DNA of 64,000 nucleotides. Origin: Pantoea vagans. Lineage in GTDB: Bacteria; Pseudomonadota; Gammaproteobacteria; Enterobacterales; Enterobacteriaceae. Of the stretch, positions 55,558 to 64,000 are shown one piece after another. Position 1 is the stretch's first letter. Each line of letters opens with the position of its first letter. A model generated the notes under the pieces. That model was given only the letters and a program-made list of their open reading frames with translations, was not told the origin of the DNA and did not search any database. The position numbers were made by a program, and so were the translations under genes. The stretch is taken from NCBI RefSeq assembly GCF_004792415.1, contig NZ_CP038853.1, positions 2,790,001-2,854,000 of the forward strand, read 5' to 3'.

Positions 55558-56508
55558 TCACAAACCATGAACAATTGCGTGACGATCAATCGCCTGCGCA
55601 ATATCACCTGAGTTTTTTAACGCACGGATTTCACTGAATAAGCCATCGGCTTCGCCATACGCTTTGCGCAGATAACCGAGCCACTGTTTGATCCGCGCTA
55701 CGTGATAGAGGCCGGTATCGCCCTGCTTCTCCAGCCGGCTGTATTTCTGCAATAACCTCACCACATCGGGCCAGGCCATCGGCGGTTCGTTGTATTTCAC
55801 TACCCGGCTCAGGTTGGGGATGTTCAGTGCACCACGGCCAATCATCACCGCATCGCAGCCGGTGACCGCCATACAGTTTTGCGCGCTTTGCCAGTCCCAT
55901 ATCTCGCCATTAGCAATCACCGGAATGCGCAGCCGCTGACGAATCTCGCCAATCGCCTGCCAGTTAATCGCTTCTGCGCGATAGCCCTCTTCTTTGGTCC
56001 GCCCATGCACCGTCAGCTCGCTGGCACCGGCCTGCTGGACCGCGTCGGCAATCTCCAGGCTACGGGCACTGGAATCCCAGCCGAGCCGTACTTTCACCGT
56101 CACCGGCAAATCGGCAGGCACCGCTTCACGCATCGCTTTCGCGCCACGATAAATCAGATCGGGATCTTTCAGAAGGGTTGCGCCGCCTCCGCTGCCGTTG
56201 ACCAGTTTAGAGGGACAACCACAGTTGAGATCGACACCCCAGGAGCCCAGCTCCACCGCGCGCGCGGCGTTCTCGGCTAACCATTCGGGATGCTGCCCCA
56301 GCAGCTGCATCCGCACCCGCGTGCCGGATGGCGTACGGCTGGCGTGATGCAGTTCGGGGCAGAGGCGGTAGAAGGATTTTACCGGCAGCAGTTGATCGAC
56401 CACGCGCAAAAACTCAGTGATGCAGAGATCGTAGTCGTTCACTTCCGATAGCAGCTGGCGTACCAGTGAATCCAGCACGCCCTCCATCGGAGCCAGTAAA
56501 ACCCTCAT
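55558..56508 (-). CDS. dusC: tRNA-dihydrouridine(16) synthase DusC
   Basis: This 316-residue flavoenzyme reduces uridine 16 of tRNA. It starts [36 protein letters not shown], with the Dus-family FMN motif at the start, [21 protein letters not shown] (catalytic Cys near residue 98), [25 protein letters not shown] and [17 protein letters not shown]. Length and signatures are those of DusC (E. coli 315). The ATG lies two bases after the rhlE stop, so it is co-transcribed with rhlE; in E. coli the two genes are not adjacent. Confidence 0.95.
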   Translation of the reverse strand: MRVLLAPMEGVLDSLVRQLLSEVNDYDLCITEFLRVVDQLLPVKSFYRLCPELHHASRTPSGTRVRMQLLGQHPEWLAENAARAVELGSWGVDLNCGCPSKLVNGSGGGATLLKDPDLIYRGAKAMREAVPADLPVTVKVRLGWDSSARSLEIADAVQQAGASELTVHGRTKEEGYRAEAINWQAIGEIRQRLRIPVIANGEIWDWQSAQNCMAVTGCDAVMIGRGALNIPNLSRVVKYNEPPMAWPDVVRLLQKYSRLEKQGDTGLYHVARIKQWLGYLRKAYGEADGLFSEIRALKNSGDIAQAIDRHAIVHGL

Positions 56509-56510
56509 AC

Positions 56511-57881
56511 TCAGACGTTTCCGGTGCGCTTCGGAGCCGGACGACGTGGACGGGCTGCGGGCTTATCGCCCTGAGGCGCAGCCTGGCTCTGACGACGCGC
56601 CTGAGGACGTTTGTCGCCGGATGAAGAGGAACGCGATGCGCCTGCACCCTGTCCGCCCTGACCACGACCACGACCGCCGCCACCTGCACCGCCGCGAGAC
56701 TGCTGCTGACGACCGTTGATGATCGGCTCCGCCTTGATGCTCGGATCCGGCTCATAGCCTTCAATCGCCAGACGCGGGATTTCACGCTTCAGCAGACGTT
56801 CGATATCACGCAGCAGTTTGTGCTCATCGACGCAGACCAGCGACAGTGCGACACCGGTTGCAGCCGCACGGCCGGTACGGCCAATACGGTGAACGTAATC
56901 TTCAGCGACGTTAGGCAGCTCGTAGTTCACGACGTGTGGCAGCTCTTCGATATCCAGGCCACGGGCCGCGATATCGGTCGCAACCAGCACGCGAATGCCG
57001 CCTGACTTAAAGTCGGCCAGCGCACGGGTACGGGCACCCTGGCTTTTGTTGCCGTGGATCGCGGCGGCGGTGATGCCATCTTTGCCCAGCTGCTCGGCAA
57101 GGTGGTTAGCGCCGTGTTTGGTACGGGTAAAGACCAGCACCTGCTGCCAGTTACCTTCGCCGATCAGCTGCGACAGCAGTTCCCGCTTACGCTTCTTATC
57201 AACGAAATGCACCTGCTGCGCCACCTGCTCAGAAGCGGTGTTGCGGCGAGCCACTTCAATCATTTCCGGGTTGGTCAGCAGTTTTTCCGCCAGGCCTTTG
57301 ATCTCATCCGAGAAGGTGGCAGAGAACAGCAGGTTCTGACGTTTGGCTGGCAGACGCGCCAGCACGCGACGGATGTCGTGGATAAAGCCCATATCCAGCA
57401 TACGGTCCGCTTCGTCCAGAACCAGAATTTCGACCTGTGACAGGTCAACGGCATTCTGCTGCGCCAGATCCAGCAGGCGACCTGGCGTGGCCACCAGCAC
57501 ATCGACGCCGCCACGCAGCTTGACCATCTGTGGATTGATGCTGACGCCACCAAACACTACCAGCGAGCGCAGCGAGAGATATTTGCTGTAGTCGCTGACG
57601 TTTTCACCGACCTGCGCCGCGAGTTCACGGGTTGGGGTCAGGATCAGGGCGCGCACCGGGCGACGACCGCGCACGGGCGTTGCGGTAGCAGAGAGTTTCT
57701 GTAACAACGGTAAGGTAAAGCCGGCCGTTTTGCCGGTGCCGGTCTGGGCACTCGCCAGCAGATCGCGGCCTGCCAGCACCACAGGAATCGCCTGGCGCTG
57801 GATAGGTGTAGGTTCGCTGTAGCCTTGTTCGGCAACCGCGCGCAAAATATCGGCACTCAGGCCGAGAGAGTCAAATGACAT
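56511..57881 (-). CDS. rhlE: DEAD-box ATP-dependent RNA helicase RhlE
   Basis: This 456-residue helicase acts in ribosome assembly and RNA turnover. Motifs are in order: Q motif ([14 protein letters not shown]), [14 protein letters not shown], Ia [21 protein letters not shown] (DEAD), [46 protein letters not shown] and [12 protein letters not shown] basic Gly/Arg/Gln-rich tail (about residues 380-456) fits RhlE. It is followed by dusC after two bases. The 217 bases upstream hold no gene except the ybhQ terminator hairpin. Confidence 0.96.
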   Translation of the reverse strand: MSFDSLGLSADILRAVAEQGYSEPTPIQRQAIPVVLAGRDLLASAQTGTGKTAGFTLPLLQKLSATATPVRGRRPVRALILTPTRELAAQVGENVSDYSKYLSLRSLVVFGGVSINPQMVKLRGGVDVLVATPGRLLDLAQQNAVDLSQVEILVLDEADRMLDMGFIHDIRRVLARLPAKRQNLLFSATFSDEIKGLAEKLLTNPEMIEVARRNTASEQVAQQVHFVDKKRKRELLSQLIGEGNWQQVLVFTRTKHGANHLAEQLGKDGITAAAIHGNKSQGARTRALADFKSGGIRVLVATDIAARGLDIEELPHVVNYELPNVAEDYVHRIGRTGRAAATGVALSLVCVDEHKLLRDIERLLKREIPRLAIEGYEPDPSIKAEPIINGRQQQSRGGAGGGGRGRGQGGQGAGASRSSSSGDKRPQARRQSQAAPQGDKPAARPRRPAPKRTGNV

Positions 57882-58071
57882 TACGTGGTTTACTCCGGTC
57901 CGCTCTGGCCGTGATTCACGGTGTAGTTTTCAGAGGGATAGTGACGGCAGCTGGGGCTGACGCGTGAAAAGGGCACAAACTACGATGCGTAAGCGGGCGA
58001 GTGTAGCAGCTTTAAATGAAGTGTGCGAGATAGCTCACATTTACTGACATAACTTAACTGCGCAGAAACAG

Positions 58072-58095
58072 GAAGGCCACCTCGCGGTGGCCTTC
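58072..58095 (-). terminator. hairpin after ybhQ
   Basis: GAAGGCCACC / GGTGGCCTTC, a perfect 10-bp stem with loop GCGA on the minus strand; the following CTGTTTCTG is a poor T-run. It lies four bases past the ybhQ stop. Confidence 0.55.
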
Positions 58096-58098
58096 AAC

Positions 58099-58491
58099 TT
58101 AGCTACGTTTATTTTCGATACGCCGCGGTGGCTCTTTCGCCAGCAGCGAAACCAGCGCCGGACCCAGCAACATTACTACGCCGAGACAGGCCAGCAGCAG
58201 GTTGTTGTGGTAAATCCGCGACACCAGGAACAGTGTCATCATGGCGGCGCCAAAGTAGTAAGTGGTGGTCGCTTCTTCAAGATAATCGCCGAGCGTGCGT
58301 AAACGGGCGATGCGCTGTGTCACCAGCATGGCAACAAAAACCAGTGCGTACATCGCCACCAGCGTGCTGCAGACATCAACCAGCGCCTTGTGTTTCCAGC
58401 CCCAGATCAGCGCAGCGATCACCAGCAGATGCATAGCGATATGCAACAACGTCTGACCCGTGATGATTTGAATACGATTAGACCATTTCAT
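58099..58491 (-). CDS. ybhQ: YbhQ family inner-membrane protein
   Basis: This 130-residue membrane protein has about four spans, a short N-terminal cytoplasmic start (MKWSNRIQIITGQTLLHIAMHLLVIAALIWGWKHK) and a basic C-terminal tail (AKEPPRRIENKRS). Length, sequence style and position opposite ybhP are those of E. coli YbhQ, of unknown function. A GGAGAATTG leader precedes the ATG. Confidence 0.88.
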   Translation of the reverse strand: MKWSNRIQIITGQTLLHIAMHLLVIAALIWGWKHKALVDVCSTLVAMYALVFVAMLVTQRIARLRTLGDYLEEATTTYYFGAAMMTLFLVSRIYHNNLLLACLGVVMLLGPALVSLLAKEPPRRIENKRS

Positions 58492-58670
58492 TCAATTCTC
58501 CTGGCAGACCCAACAGGTCGCCCAAGTGCTACCGGCACAAGCCGGAAACGGTTTCCTCAATGTAAAACAATTTTCGGATAACGCCCTAAATATCGCGCTC
58601 TCTCACCACCCATTTGTGACAAAGACTACACTTTGATTCTATTGATGATGAAAAGGAGTGCGTCGCGAGT

Positions 58671-59432
58671 ATGCCACAAAATGCGCAAGGATTTTCAATA
58701 AAAGTCCTGACGATCAATACACACAAGGGGTTTGCCCCGTTTAATCGCCGCTTCATCCTGCCGGAATTGCGCGAAGCCGTTCGCGCGACCTCGGCGGATG
58801 TGGTCTTTCTCCAGGAGGTAATGGGCACACATGCCATCCACTCCCTTAACCATGAAGAGTGGCCTGAGTCGCCTCATTATGAGTTTCTGGCTGACACCAT
58901 GTGGAACGATTTCGCCTACGGACGCAATGCGGTCTATCCGGAGGGACATCACGGCAATGCGGTGCTGTCACGCTTCCCGATAACCGAGTATGAGAACCGG
59001 GATATCTCGGTAGCAGGCAGTGAAAATCGCGGCATGCTGCACTGTCAGATCGCCCTGCCCGAGCCGCACGGCACGCTGCATGTCATCTGTGTTCACCTGG
59101 GTCTGAAAGAGGCGCATCGTCACGCGCAGATGAAGAAGATCTGTGAAATGGTCAACTCGCTGCCACCCGACGCGCCGGTCGTCGTAGCAGGCGATTTCAA
59201 CGACTGGCAGCGACGCGCTAACGCCATATTAAAACAGGGCGCAGGCCTGAAAGAGGTATTCAGTATGAAGACCGGACGCCCGGCGCGCACCTTCCCGGCG
59301 CGCTTCCCACTATTGCGGCTTGATCGCATCTATGTGCGCAACGCCACCGTGAGTCATCCGTGGGCGCTGCCGCGTAAGCCCTGGTCCCATCTTTCCGATC
59401 ACGCGCCGCTGGCGGTGGAGATTCATCTATGA
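58671..59432 (+). CDS. ybhP: YbhP, endonuclease/exonuclease/phosphatase family protein
   Basis: This 253-residue metal-dependent phosphoesterase-fold protein has [37 protein letters not shown] (metal Glu), [38 protein letters not shown] (active-site Asp/Asn) and a final [11 protein letters not shown] (His). All the EEP catalytic positions are present. It forms the operon ybhP-clsB-ybhN, as in E. coli; its stop overlaps the clsB start. A role in phospholipid turnover beside cardiolipin synthase is inferred. Confidence 0.94.
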   Translation: MPQNAQGFSIKVLTINTHKGFAPFNRRFILPELREAVRATSADVVFLQEVMGTHAIHSLNHEEWPESPHYEFLADTMWNDFAYGRNAVYPEGHHGNAVLSRFPITEYENRDISVAGSENRGMLHCQIALPEPHGTLHVICVHLGLKEAHRHAQMKKICEMVNSLPPDAPVVVAGDFNDWQRRANAILKQGAGLKEVFSMKTGRPARTFPARFPLLRLDRIYVRNATVSHPWALPRKPWSHLSDHAPLAVEIHL

Positions 59433-60673
59433 ATTTTAACTGGCAGGAAGGCAACCGACTGCTGTTGCTGGAAAATGGGGAAGCGTTTTTCCCGCGCGTC
59501 TTTGGCGCGATTCAGCGGGCAGAACGCTCAGTTTTGATCGAAACCTTTATTCTGTTTGAGGATGACGTCGGCAACGCCCTGCACCGCGAATTGCTGGCAG
59601 CGGCCCAGCGCGGCGTGCGGGTCGAAGTGATGGTCGATGGCTACGGCTCCGCTGAACTCTCCGACAAGTTTGTGAACAGCCTGACCAGCGCGGGTGTGCG
59701 TTTCATCTATTACGATCCGCGCCCGCTGGTGATGGGGATGCGCACCAACGTCTTCCGCCGTCTGCACCGTAAAACGGTGGTGGTGGATGACGTGGTCGCC
59801 TTTGTCGGCGGCATTAACTTCTCGGCTGAACACAACACCGATTATGGCCCGGAGGCGAAGCAGGATTACGCAGTACAGGTCAAAGGCCCGGTCGTGGCCG
59901 ACATCGCCCGCTATCTGCAACAGGCGATTGGCAGCGAACAGCATACCCGCCGCTGGTGGGGATCGCGTTCTCATCGTCCGGCGGTGAATGCTAAACCCGG
60001 CGATGCCCAGGTGCTTTATGTCTATCGCGATAACGACGAGCACCGCGACGACATCGAAGTGCACTATCTGGAGATGCTGCGCGAGGCGAAGCGGGATGTG
60101 ATTATTGCCAACGCCTACTTCTTCCCGGGCTACCGGCTGCTGCGTGAGATGCGCAATGCCGCACAGCGGGGTGTCCGGGTGCGGCTGATTGTACAGGGCG
60201 AGCCGGATATGCCGATTGTGAAAGTGGGCGCAGAGCTGCTTTACAACTATCTGGTCGATGGCGGCGTGGAAGTCTACGAATATATCCGGCGTCCACTACA
60301 CGGCAAGATCGCTGTCAAAGACGATTACTGGGCCACCGTTGGCTCCAGTAACCTCGATCCGCTCAGCCTCTCTCTGAATCTGGAAGCCAACCTGATCATC
60401 CACGATCGCCCATTTAACCAGACGCTGCGCGACAACCTCGAAGCGCTGCTGGCGAATGATTGCCAGCGCGTGCAGGAGGATCGCCTGCCGCCGCGCAACT
60501 GGTGGCAACTGAGTAAAAGCGTGGTGGTATTCCATTTCCTGCGTCATTTCCCGGCTATTGCTGGCTGGCTTCCGGCGCATACGCCACTGCTGGCCCAGGT
60601 CAGTGCGCCGGTACAGCCTGAAATGGAAACGCAGGATCGCGTTGAAGCTGATAACCCGGGAGCAAAATCCTGA
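59429..60673 (+). CDS. clsB: cardiolipin synthase B
   Basis: This 414-residue phospholipase-D-family enzyme joins phosphatidyl groups to form cardiolipin or phosphatidylglycerol at the inner membrane. The two HKD motifs are His113-x-Lys115...Asp120 (HRKTVVVDD) and His291-x-Lys293...Asp298 (HGKIAVKDD, with [17 protein letters not shown] after it). Its ATG overlaps the ybhP stop (ATGA) and its stop overlaps the ybhN start (TGATG), so three proteins are coupled. Confidence 0.96.
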   Translation: MNFNWQEGNRLLLLENGEAFFPRVFGAIQRAERSVLIETFILFEDDVGNALHRELLAAAQRGVRVEVMVDGYGSAELSDKFVNSLTSAGVRFIYYDPRPLVMGMRTNVFRRLHRKTVVVDDVVAFVGGINFSAEHNTDYGPEAKQDYAVQVKGPVVADIARYLQQAIGSEQHTRRWWGSRSHRPAVNAKPGDAQVLYVYRDNDEHRDDIEVHYLEMLREAKRDVIIANAYFFPGYRLLREMRNAAQRGVRVRLIVQGEPDMPIVKVGAELLYNYLVDGGVEVYEYIRRPLHGKIAVKDDYWATVGSSNLDPLSLSLNLEANLIIHDRPFNQTLRDNLEALLANDCQRVQEDRLPPRNWWQLSKSVVVFHFLRHFPAIAGWLPAHTPLLAQVSAPVQPEMETQDRVEADNPGAKS

Positions 60674-61641
60674 TGGTAAAAAAACATCCACGCTGGCAAC
60701 TGGCGAAAAAAATCCTCACCGTGCTGTTTTTCATCGCGGTGGTGGTACTGCTGGTGGTTTACGCCCGCAAGGTGAACTGGGAAGATGTTTATGACGTCAT
60801 CGTTAACTACAACCGCTTTGTGGTGCTGACCGCCGCCGGGCTGGTGGTGCTGAGTTACCTGGTTTATGGCTGCTACGACCTGATTGGCCGTGCCTACTGC
60901 GGCCATAAGCTGGCGAAGCGGCAGGTGATGCTGGTGTCGTTTATCTGTTACGCCTTTAACCTGACGCTGAGTACTTGGGTGGGCGGCGTCGCGATGCGCT
61001 ACCGGCTCTACTCCCGGCTGGGCCTCGACAGCGGCACCATCACCCGCATCTTCTCCCTGAGCATCGCCACCAACTGGCTGGGCTATATACTGCTGGCGGG
61101 TGTGGTATTCAGTGCGGGCATGGTCTCGATTCCCGGCGGCTGGTTTATCGGTGAGACCACGCTGCGGCTGATTGGCGTGGTTCTGCTGGTGCTGGTGGCG
61201 ATTTACCTCTGGGCCTGCGCCTTCTCAAAACAGCGTCGCTGGACGATTAAAGGCCAGACGCTGCAGCTGCCTTCACTGCGCATGGCGCTGCTGCAGTTTG
61301 CGGTTTCCTGTGCCAACTGGATGGTGATGGGCGCGATTATCTGGCTGCTGCTGGGACGCGACGTGGGCTATCCGATGGTACTGGGCGTCCTGCTGATCAG
61401 CAGTATTGCCGGGGTAATCATTCATATTCCGGCGGGCATTGGCGTTCTGGAAGCGGTGTTCCTGGCGCTGCTCAGCGGTCAGCACGCGTCGCATGGCACC
61501 ATCATTGCGGCGCTGCTGGCGTATCGCGTGCTCTACTTTATCCTGCCGCTGCTGTTAGCGCTGGTGCTCTATCTGGGACTGGAGAGTCGGGCGAAGCATC
61601 TGCGTCAGAAGAACGAGCAGAAGTTACAGAAATCGTCATAA
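60673..61641 (+). CDS. ybhN: YbhN, flippase-like (UPF0104/LPG synthase TM-type) inner-membrane protein
   Basis: This 322-residue protein has about eight membrane spans and the lysylphosphatidylglycerol-synthetase-type TM pattern: WGAFFAY-like ISYLVYGCYDL, GGVAMRYRLYSRLGLDSGTITRIFSLSIATNWLGY and GIIVHIPAGIGVLEAVFLALL (reads VIIHIPAGIGVLEAVF here). It is the third gene of ybhP-clsB-ybhN, as in E. coli. A lipid-moving or lipid-modifying role is plausible but unproven. A hairpin and repeat copy 2 follow. Confidence 0.92.
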   Translation: MVKKHPRWQLAKKILTVLFFIAVVVLLVVYARKVNWEDVYDVIVNYNRFVVLTAAGLVVLSYLVYGCYDLIGRAYCGHKLAKRQVMLVSFICYAFNLTLSTWVGGVAMRYRLYSRLGLDSGTITRIFSLSIATNWLGYILLAGVVFSAGMVSIPGGWFIGETTLRLIGVVLLVLVAIYLWACAFSKQRRWTIKGQTLQLPSLRMALLQFAVSCANWMVMGAIIWLLLGRDVGYPMVLGVLLISSIAGVIIHIPAGIGVLEAVFLALLSGQHASHGTIIAALLAYRVLYFILPLLLALVLYLGLESRAKHLRQKNEQKLQKSS

Positions 61642-61645
61642 AAAA

Positions 61646-61670
61646 GGGAGGCGCACACAGTGTGCCTCCC
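61646..61670. terminator. hairpin left of repeat copy 2
   Basis: GGGAGGCGCAC / GTGTGCCTCCC with loop ACA. On the minus strand it is followed by TTTTTT, so it would stop leftward transcripts; on the plus strand it has no T-run. It closely matches a second hairpin at 61962-61986. Confidence 0.6.
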
Positions 61671-61701
61671 CAGACGGCTGACAAACCTAAATCAGGGTGA
61701 G

Positions 61702-61955
61702 TCTGGCAGCAATGAATAAGCTCAATGCGCAGGGAACACGGTCAGAGGAGGAAAGCGTCCCGCGCCACGGACAAAAACGCCGGGAGCGTTTTTGAACAAC
61801 GCAACGCGTTGGCCCGGTTACGGGCGCACCTCAGGGATGAGGTGCGTAATCGCACGGGCCGGGCATGCCATGGATGGCGGTTTTGCGTCTTTCCGATCTG
61901 ACCGTGTTCCCTTCGCAGGCTCGGTCTTACCGCTACCGAGCTGGACTTTATCAAC
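61702..61955. repeat. dispersed structured repeat, copy 2
   Basis: GGGAACACGGTCAGA (61732-61746) and its exact reverse complement (61897-61911) frame this copy, in the convergent gap ybhN/ybhL. Left flank TCTGGCAGCAAT...AATGCGC and the internal GGAAAGCGTCCC, CATGGATGGC and GCGTCTTTCCGATC match copy 1 at 40951-41130. Copy 2 has about 75 extra bases in the middle, with further hairpins (AAAAACGC/GCGTTTTT, palindrome CAACGCGTTG, GCACCT/AGGTGC). No gene is apparent in the whole 364-base gap. Confidence 0.8.
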
Positions 61956-61961
61956 AATCTC

Positions 61962-61986
61962 AGGAGGCGCATACAGTGCGCCTCCC
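61962..61986. terminator. hairpin right of repeat copy 2
   Basis: AGGAGGCGCA / TGCGCCTCC with loop TACAG, nearly the same 25-base sequence as at 61646-61670. It sits 20 bases after the leftward ybhL stop, on its 3' side. There is no T-run. Confidence 0.5.
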
Positions 61987-62005
61987 CTGCAATCCCCCCA
62001 CAGAC

Positions 62006-62713
62006 TTAACGGCGGTTGCCGAAAATCCGCAGCAGCATCAGGAACAGGTTGATGAAGTCGAGATAGAGCGTCAGCGCGCCCATGATTGAATAGCGACGCA
62101 GGTTTTCCGTGTCGCGGGCATCAATCTGCTCACCGATGTTTTTCAGCTTCTGCGTGTCATAAGCCGTTAATCCAACAAAGAGCACCACGCCGATATAGGT
62201 AATCGCCCACATCAGCGCCGGGCTTTTCAGCCAAAAGTTCACCAGCGACGCCAGCACAATGCCAATCAGCCCCATAAACAGCAGGCTGCCAAACCGGCTC
62301 AGATCGCGTTTGGTGGTATAGCCGTAGAAGCTCATTGTACCAAACATCCCCGCCGTGACAAAGAAGGTGCTGGCGATGGAAGAGTAGGTGTAGACCAGGA
62401 AGATACTCGCCATGGTCAGGCCGGTCAGTGCCGAATAGAGCATAAACAGCCCGGTTGCAACGGCCCCGCTCAGACGATGCACCATGCCTGACAGGAAGAA
62501 CACCAGCGCCAGCTGCGCGATAATCAGCCCGAAAAAGGTAATACGATTGGCAAACACCAGCTCCATCACTGCGGGCGTACGCGCCGCAAACCAGGAGACA
62601 AATGCGGTCAGTAACAGACCGCAGGTCATCCAGCCATAGACCTGCGCCATATAGGCTTGTAAACCGCGAGATGCGGGTTGAACGATGGAATCATTGCGTG
62701 GATATCGGTCCAT
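62006..62713 (-). CDS. ybhL: YbhL, Bax inhibitor-1/YccA-like inner-membrane protein
   Basis: This 235-residue protein has seven predicted spans and Bax-inhibitor-1 features: AYMAQVYGWMTCGLLLTAFVSWFAA near the start, a mid-protein TGLTMASIFLVYTYSSIASTFFVTAGMFGTMSFYGYTTKRDLSRFGSLLFMGLIGIVLASLVN, and the C-terminal GLTAYDTQKLKNIGEQ and GALTLYLDFINLFLMLLRIFG. Related proteins conduct Ca2+ or interact with FtsH; YbhL's role is not known. In E. coli ybhN and ybhL are separated by ybhM, which is missing here. Confidence 0.94.
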   Translation of the reverse strand: MDRYPRNDSIVQPASRGLQAYMAQVYGWMTCGLLLTAFVSWFAARTPAVMELVFANRITFFGLIIAQLALVFFLSGMVHRLSGAVATGLFMLYSALTGLTMASIFLVYTYSSIASTFFVTAGMFGTMSFYGYTTKRDLSRFGSLLFMGLIGIVLASLVNFWLKSPALMWAITYIGVVLFVGLTAYDTQKLKNIGEQIDARDTENLRRYSIMGALTLYLDFINLFLMLLRIFGNRR

Positions 62714-62772
62714 GATGCACCTCTTGTTGAACGGATGAACAGCTCCCTGCCGGGAGCCATGCCAGATTTAAG

Positions 62773-62802
62773 TGTGGCACAGCACAGCTCAACTGTGCCA
62801 CA
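62773..62802 (-). terminator. hairpin after the DUF1615 gene
   Basis: Perfect 10-bp stem TGTGGCACAG / CTGTGCCACA with a 10-base loop, located 10 bases past the DUF1615 stop on its 3' side; the T-run is weak. Confidence 0.5.
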
Positions 62803-62811
62803 ACATGCCGG

Positions 62812-63906
62812 TTAACGCCGCGACAGACACTGCTGATAACGACTGTCGACGCGCTGCGCAAACCACGCCGTCGTCAGATTACGGGTAATTTTCGGACTTT
62901 CCAGCTTAATGCCCGGCAGCATTTCGCGCGGCAGCTTACGGCCTGCCATTTTATCCGCCAGGGCAAAGACCTGTTTCCAGAGTTCGCTGTCGCTGAACGA
63001 TTCTTTCTCCCCTTTCTCCAGATCGCGGCGAATGGCGCTGTTGCTCATGTCGATCTGCTTCGAGAGCGTACGCACCGCCAGTTCGGTGCCGCCCGCTGCG
63101 TCTGAGCCATAGAGAATCAGATCGCCATCCAGCGCCAGCTTCATGCCGGTGGCTTTTGACACTGCCGCCTGGAACGCCGCATTGCGGCTGGCGTACCAGC
63201 CTGCATTGTAGTCGGCAAAGCGATAGAGCGGCTGGCTGTAGTCAGCCGGATAGCCGAGCAGGTGCATGGTGCCGAAGTAGATCCCGCCGTGACGGGTAAA
63301 GACTTCGCGCCGGATGGTGCCATCGATCGGCCACGGATAGCCTTTGGCGTGTGCTTCGGCAAACGCAATGCTGACCTGCATCGGCCCGCCGGTGTGGATC
63401 GGGTTGAGATTGCCAAACAGCGTCTGGCCCATCGGCACCATGTCGATCAGATCATCGAAGATGGCGCTGAGATCTTTTTCACTGCGCACCTTGTCCAGCC
63501 GGGCCGCGTAGCTTTCCCCGGTCGGCGATTTGATCAGCAGCGCGGTGCGCACCAGGAAGGCCGGAACATGCACCTGCGCTGCACGGCGGTTGATCTCGCC
63601 CCAGGCGATTTTCGGCAGGCCCGGTACTGCGGCCTCGGCGCTGAAGTTACTCTCCTGATCTGCCACGGCGATCACCGCGCACAGGTTACTGGCGCTGGGG
63701 TCGATCTGCTGCGTGCGGAAGGTGGTGTAGATATCGTCGCTCCAGGCCGCTTTATTGCTGACGTGCGACGGCAGCAGCCGCTGGATTTGCGCTTTGACAT
63801 CTTCAGGCTGCCGTACCGGCGCCTCCGGGGTTTTCTTGCTGCTACAACCCGCCAGCACCAGCGCGGCGACTAGTGTCAGACGTTGCAGAATCGGGGTGGA
63901 TGACAT
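62812..63906 (-). CDS. DUF1615 domain lipoprotein
   Basis: This 364-residue protein begins with a lipoprotein signal (MSSTPILQRLTLVAALVLAGC, lipobox LAGC), so it is anchored in the outer or inner membrane facing the periplasm. The rest is the DUF1615 pattern: CAVIAVADQESNFSAEAAVPGLPKIAWGEI, FGNLNPIHTGGPMQVSIAFAEAHAKGYPWPIDGTIRREVFTRHGGIYFG and YRFADYNAGWYASRNAAFQ. The QESNF and GGPMQVS stretches resemble lytic-transglycosylase-like folds (ESNF motif with catalytic Glu), so a peptidoglycan-cleaving role is possible. Ninety bases beyond its start to the window end contain only its leader. Confidence 0.88.
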   Translation of the reverse strand: MSSTPILQRLTLVAALVLAGCSSKKTPEAPVRQPEDVKAQIQRLLPSHVSNKAAWSDDIYTTFRTQQIDPSASNLCAVIAVADQESNFSAEAAVPGLPKIAWGEINRRAAQVHVPAFLVRTALLIKSPTGESYAARLDKVRSEKDLSAIFDDLIDMVPMGQTLFGNLNPIHTGGPMQVSIAFAEAHAKGYPWPIDGTIRREVFTRHGGIYFGTMHLLGYPADYSQPLYRFADYNAGWYASRNAAFQAAVSKATGMKLALDGDLILYGSDAAGGTELAVRTLSKQIDMSNSAIRRDLEKGEKESFSDSELWKQVFALADKMAGRKLPREMLPGIKLESPKITRNLTTAWFAQRVDSRYQQCLSRR

Positions 63907-64000
63907 GCCTGTCCTCAGAATGAACCAAAGCCCTACTCTACCATTGCCAGAGTTTCACAGGCAGGAGAGAACTGAACTAAGGTTACCTTTTTTAACGTTA

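Noticed and set aside
1..64000. CRISPR arrays, tRNA and rRNA genes
   Set aside because: No regularly spaced repeats, cloverleaf-like sequences or rRNA segments were noticed.

Overview
The window looks like chromosome of a gamma-proteobacterium close to Escherichia, most likely Erwiniaceae and probably Pantoea (inferred from gene content only). It has many gene blocks in enterobacterial order: dinG-ybiB; mlrA-yohO-yehW-yehX-yehY-osmF; bglX/dld; pbpG-yohC-yohD; ybhQ/ybhP-clsB-ybhN/ybhL. These are mixed with genes E. coli K-12 lacks, such as a complete Pseudomonas-type histidine-utilisation cluster, a GH15 glucoamylase, a chitobiase and a type VI secretion lipase. I see no rRNA, tRNA, CRISPR array or intact insertion sequence.

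1-12.2 kb: histidine catabolism. A polar amino-acid ABC transporter and the start of a second histidine/aromatic ammonia-lyase-like gene (cut by the window edge) run leftward. Then come hutG and hutI (minus), hutF and hutD (plus), the repressor gene hutC (minus), and hutH and hutU (plus). Five-step degradation through formylglutamate is encoded (HutH, HutU, HutI, HutF, HutG). Operator-like TGTA-N2-TACA sites, the known HutC target, lie before the transporter, between hutI and hutF, and before hutC; one-mismatch forms lie before hutH. This suggests one regulon covering uptake and degradation.

12.3-22.7 kb: an M20 amidohydrolase, ybiB and dinG (with a perfect LexA box), a GNAT/XRE-cupin pair, mlrA with a TTGTACA inverted repeat, the tiny membrane gene yohO, and the yehWXY-osmF osmolyte importer.

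22.9-34.7 kb: accessory genes between osmF and bglX, which are neighbours in E. coli. They are an MFS transporter, a remnant of a NadS/HigA-type antitoxin, idi, a chemoreceptor, a Suppressor-of-fused-like protein, and a conspicuously AT-rich island (about 28.8-31.3 kb). The island holds a ParA-family ATPase followed 7 bases later by a stand-alone RelA/SpoT-type nucleotide synthetase, preceded by a perfect 20-bp palindrome and closed by a hairpin terminator. This two-gene unit is the best candidate for an undescribed system, possibly defence or toxin-regulator. A DUF2236 protein and bglX follow.

34.7-49.7 kb: dld, then a chitoporin/chitobiase pair, an MscS-type channel, pbpG-yohC-yohD, a GH15 enzyme and an L,D-transpeptidase.

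49.7-52.4 kb: a type VI secretion module, consisting of a PAAR-Tle1-like lipase effector, an overlapping DUF2931 lipoprotein (probable immunity), and behind it a diverged orphan copy of the effector's C-terminus.

52.6-64 kb: a PiT phosphate transporter, an MFS exporter, dusC-rhlE, the ybhQ/ybhP-clsB-ybhN/ybhL block and a DUF1615 lipoprotein. Two copies of a structured dispersed repeat with 15-bp inverted ends lie in convergent intergenic gaps at about 41.0 and 61.8 kb.
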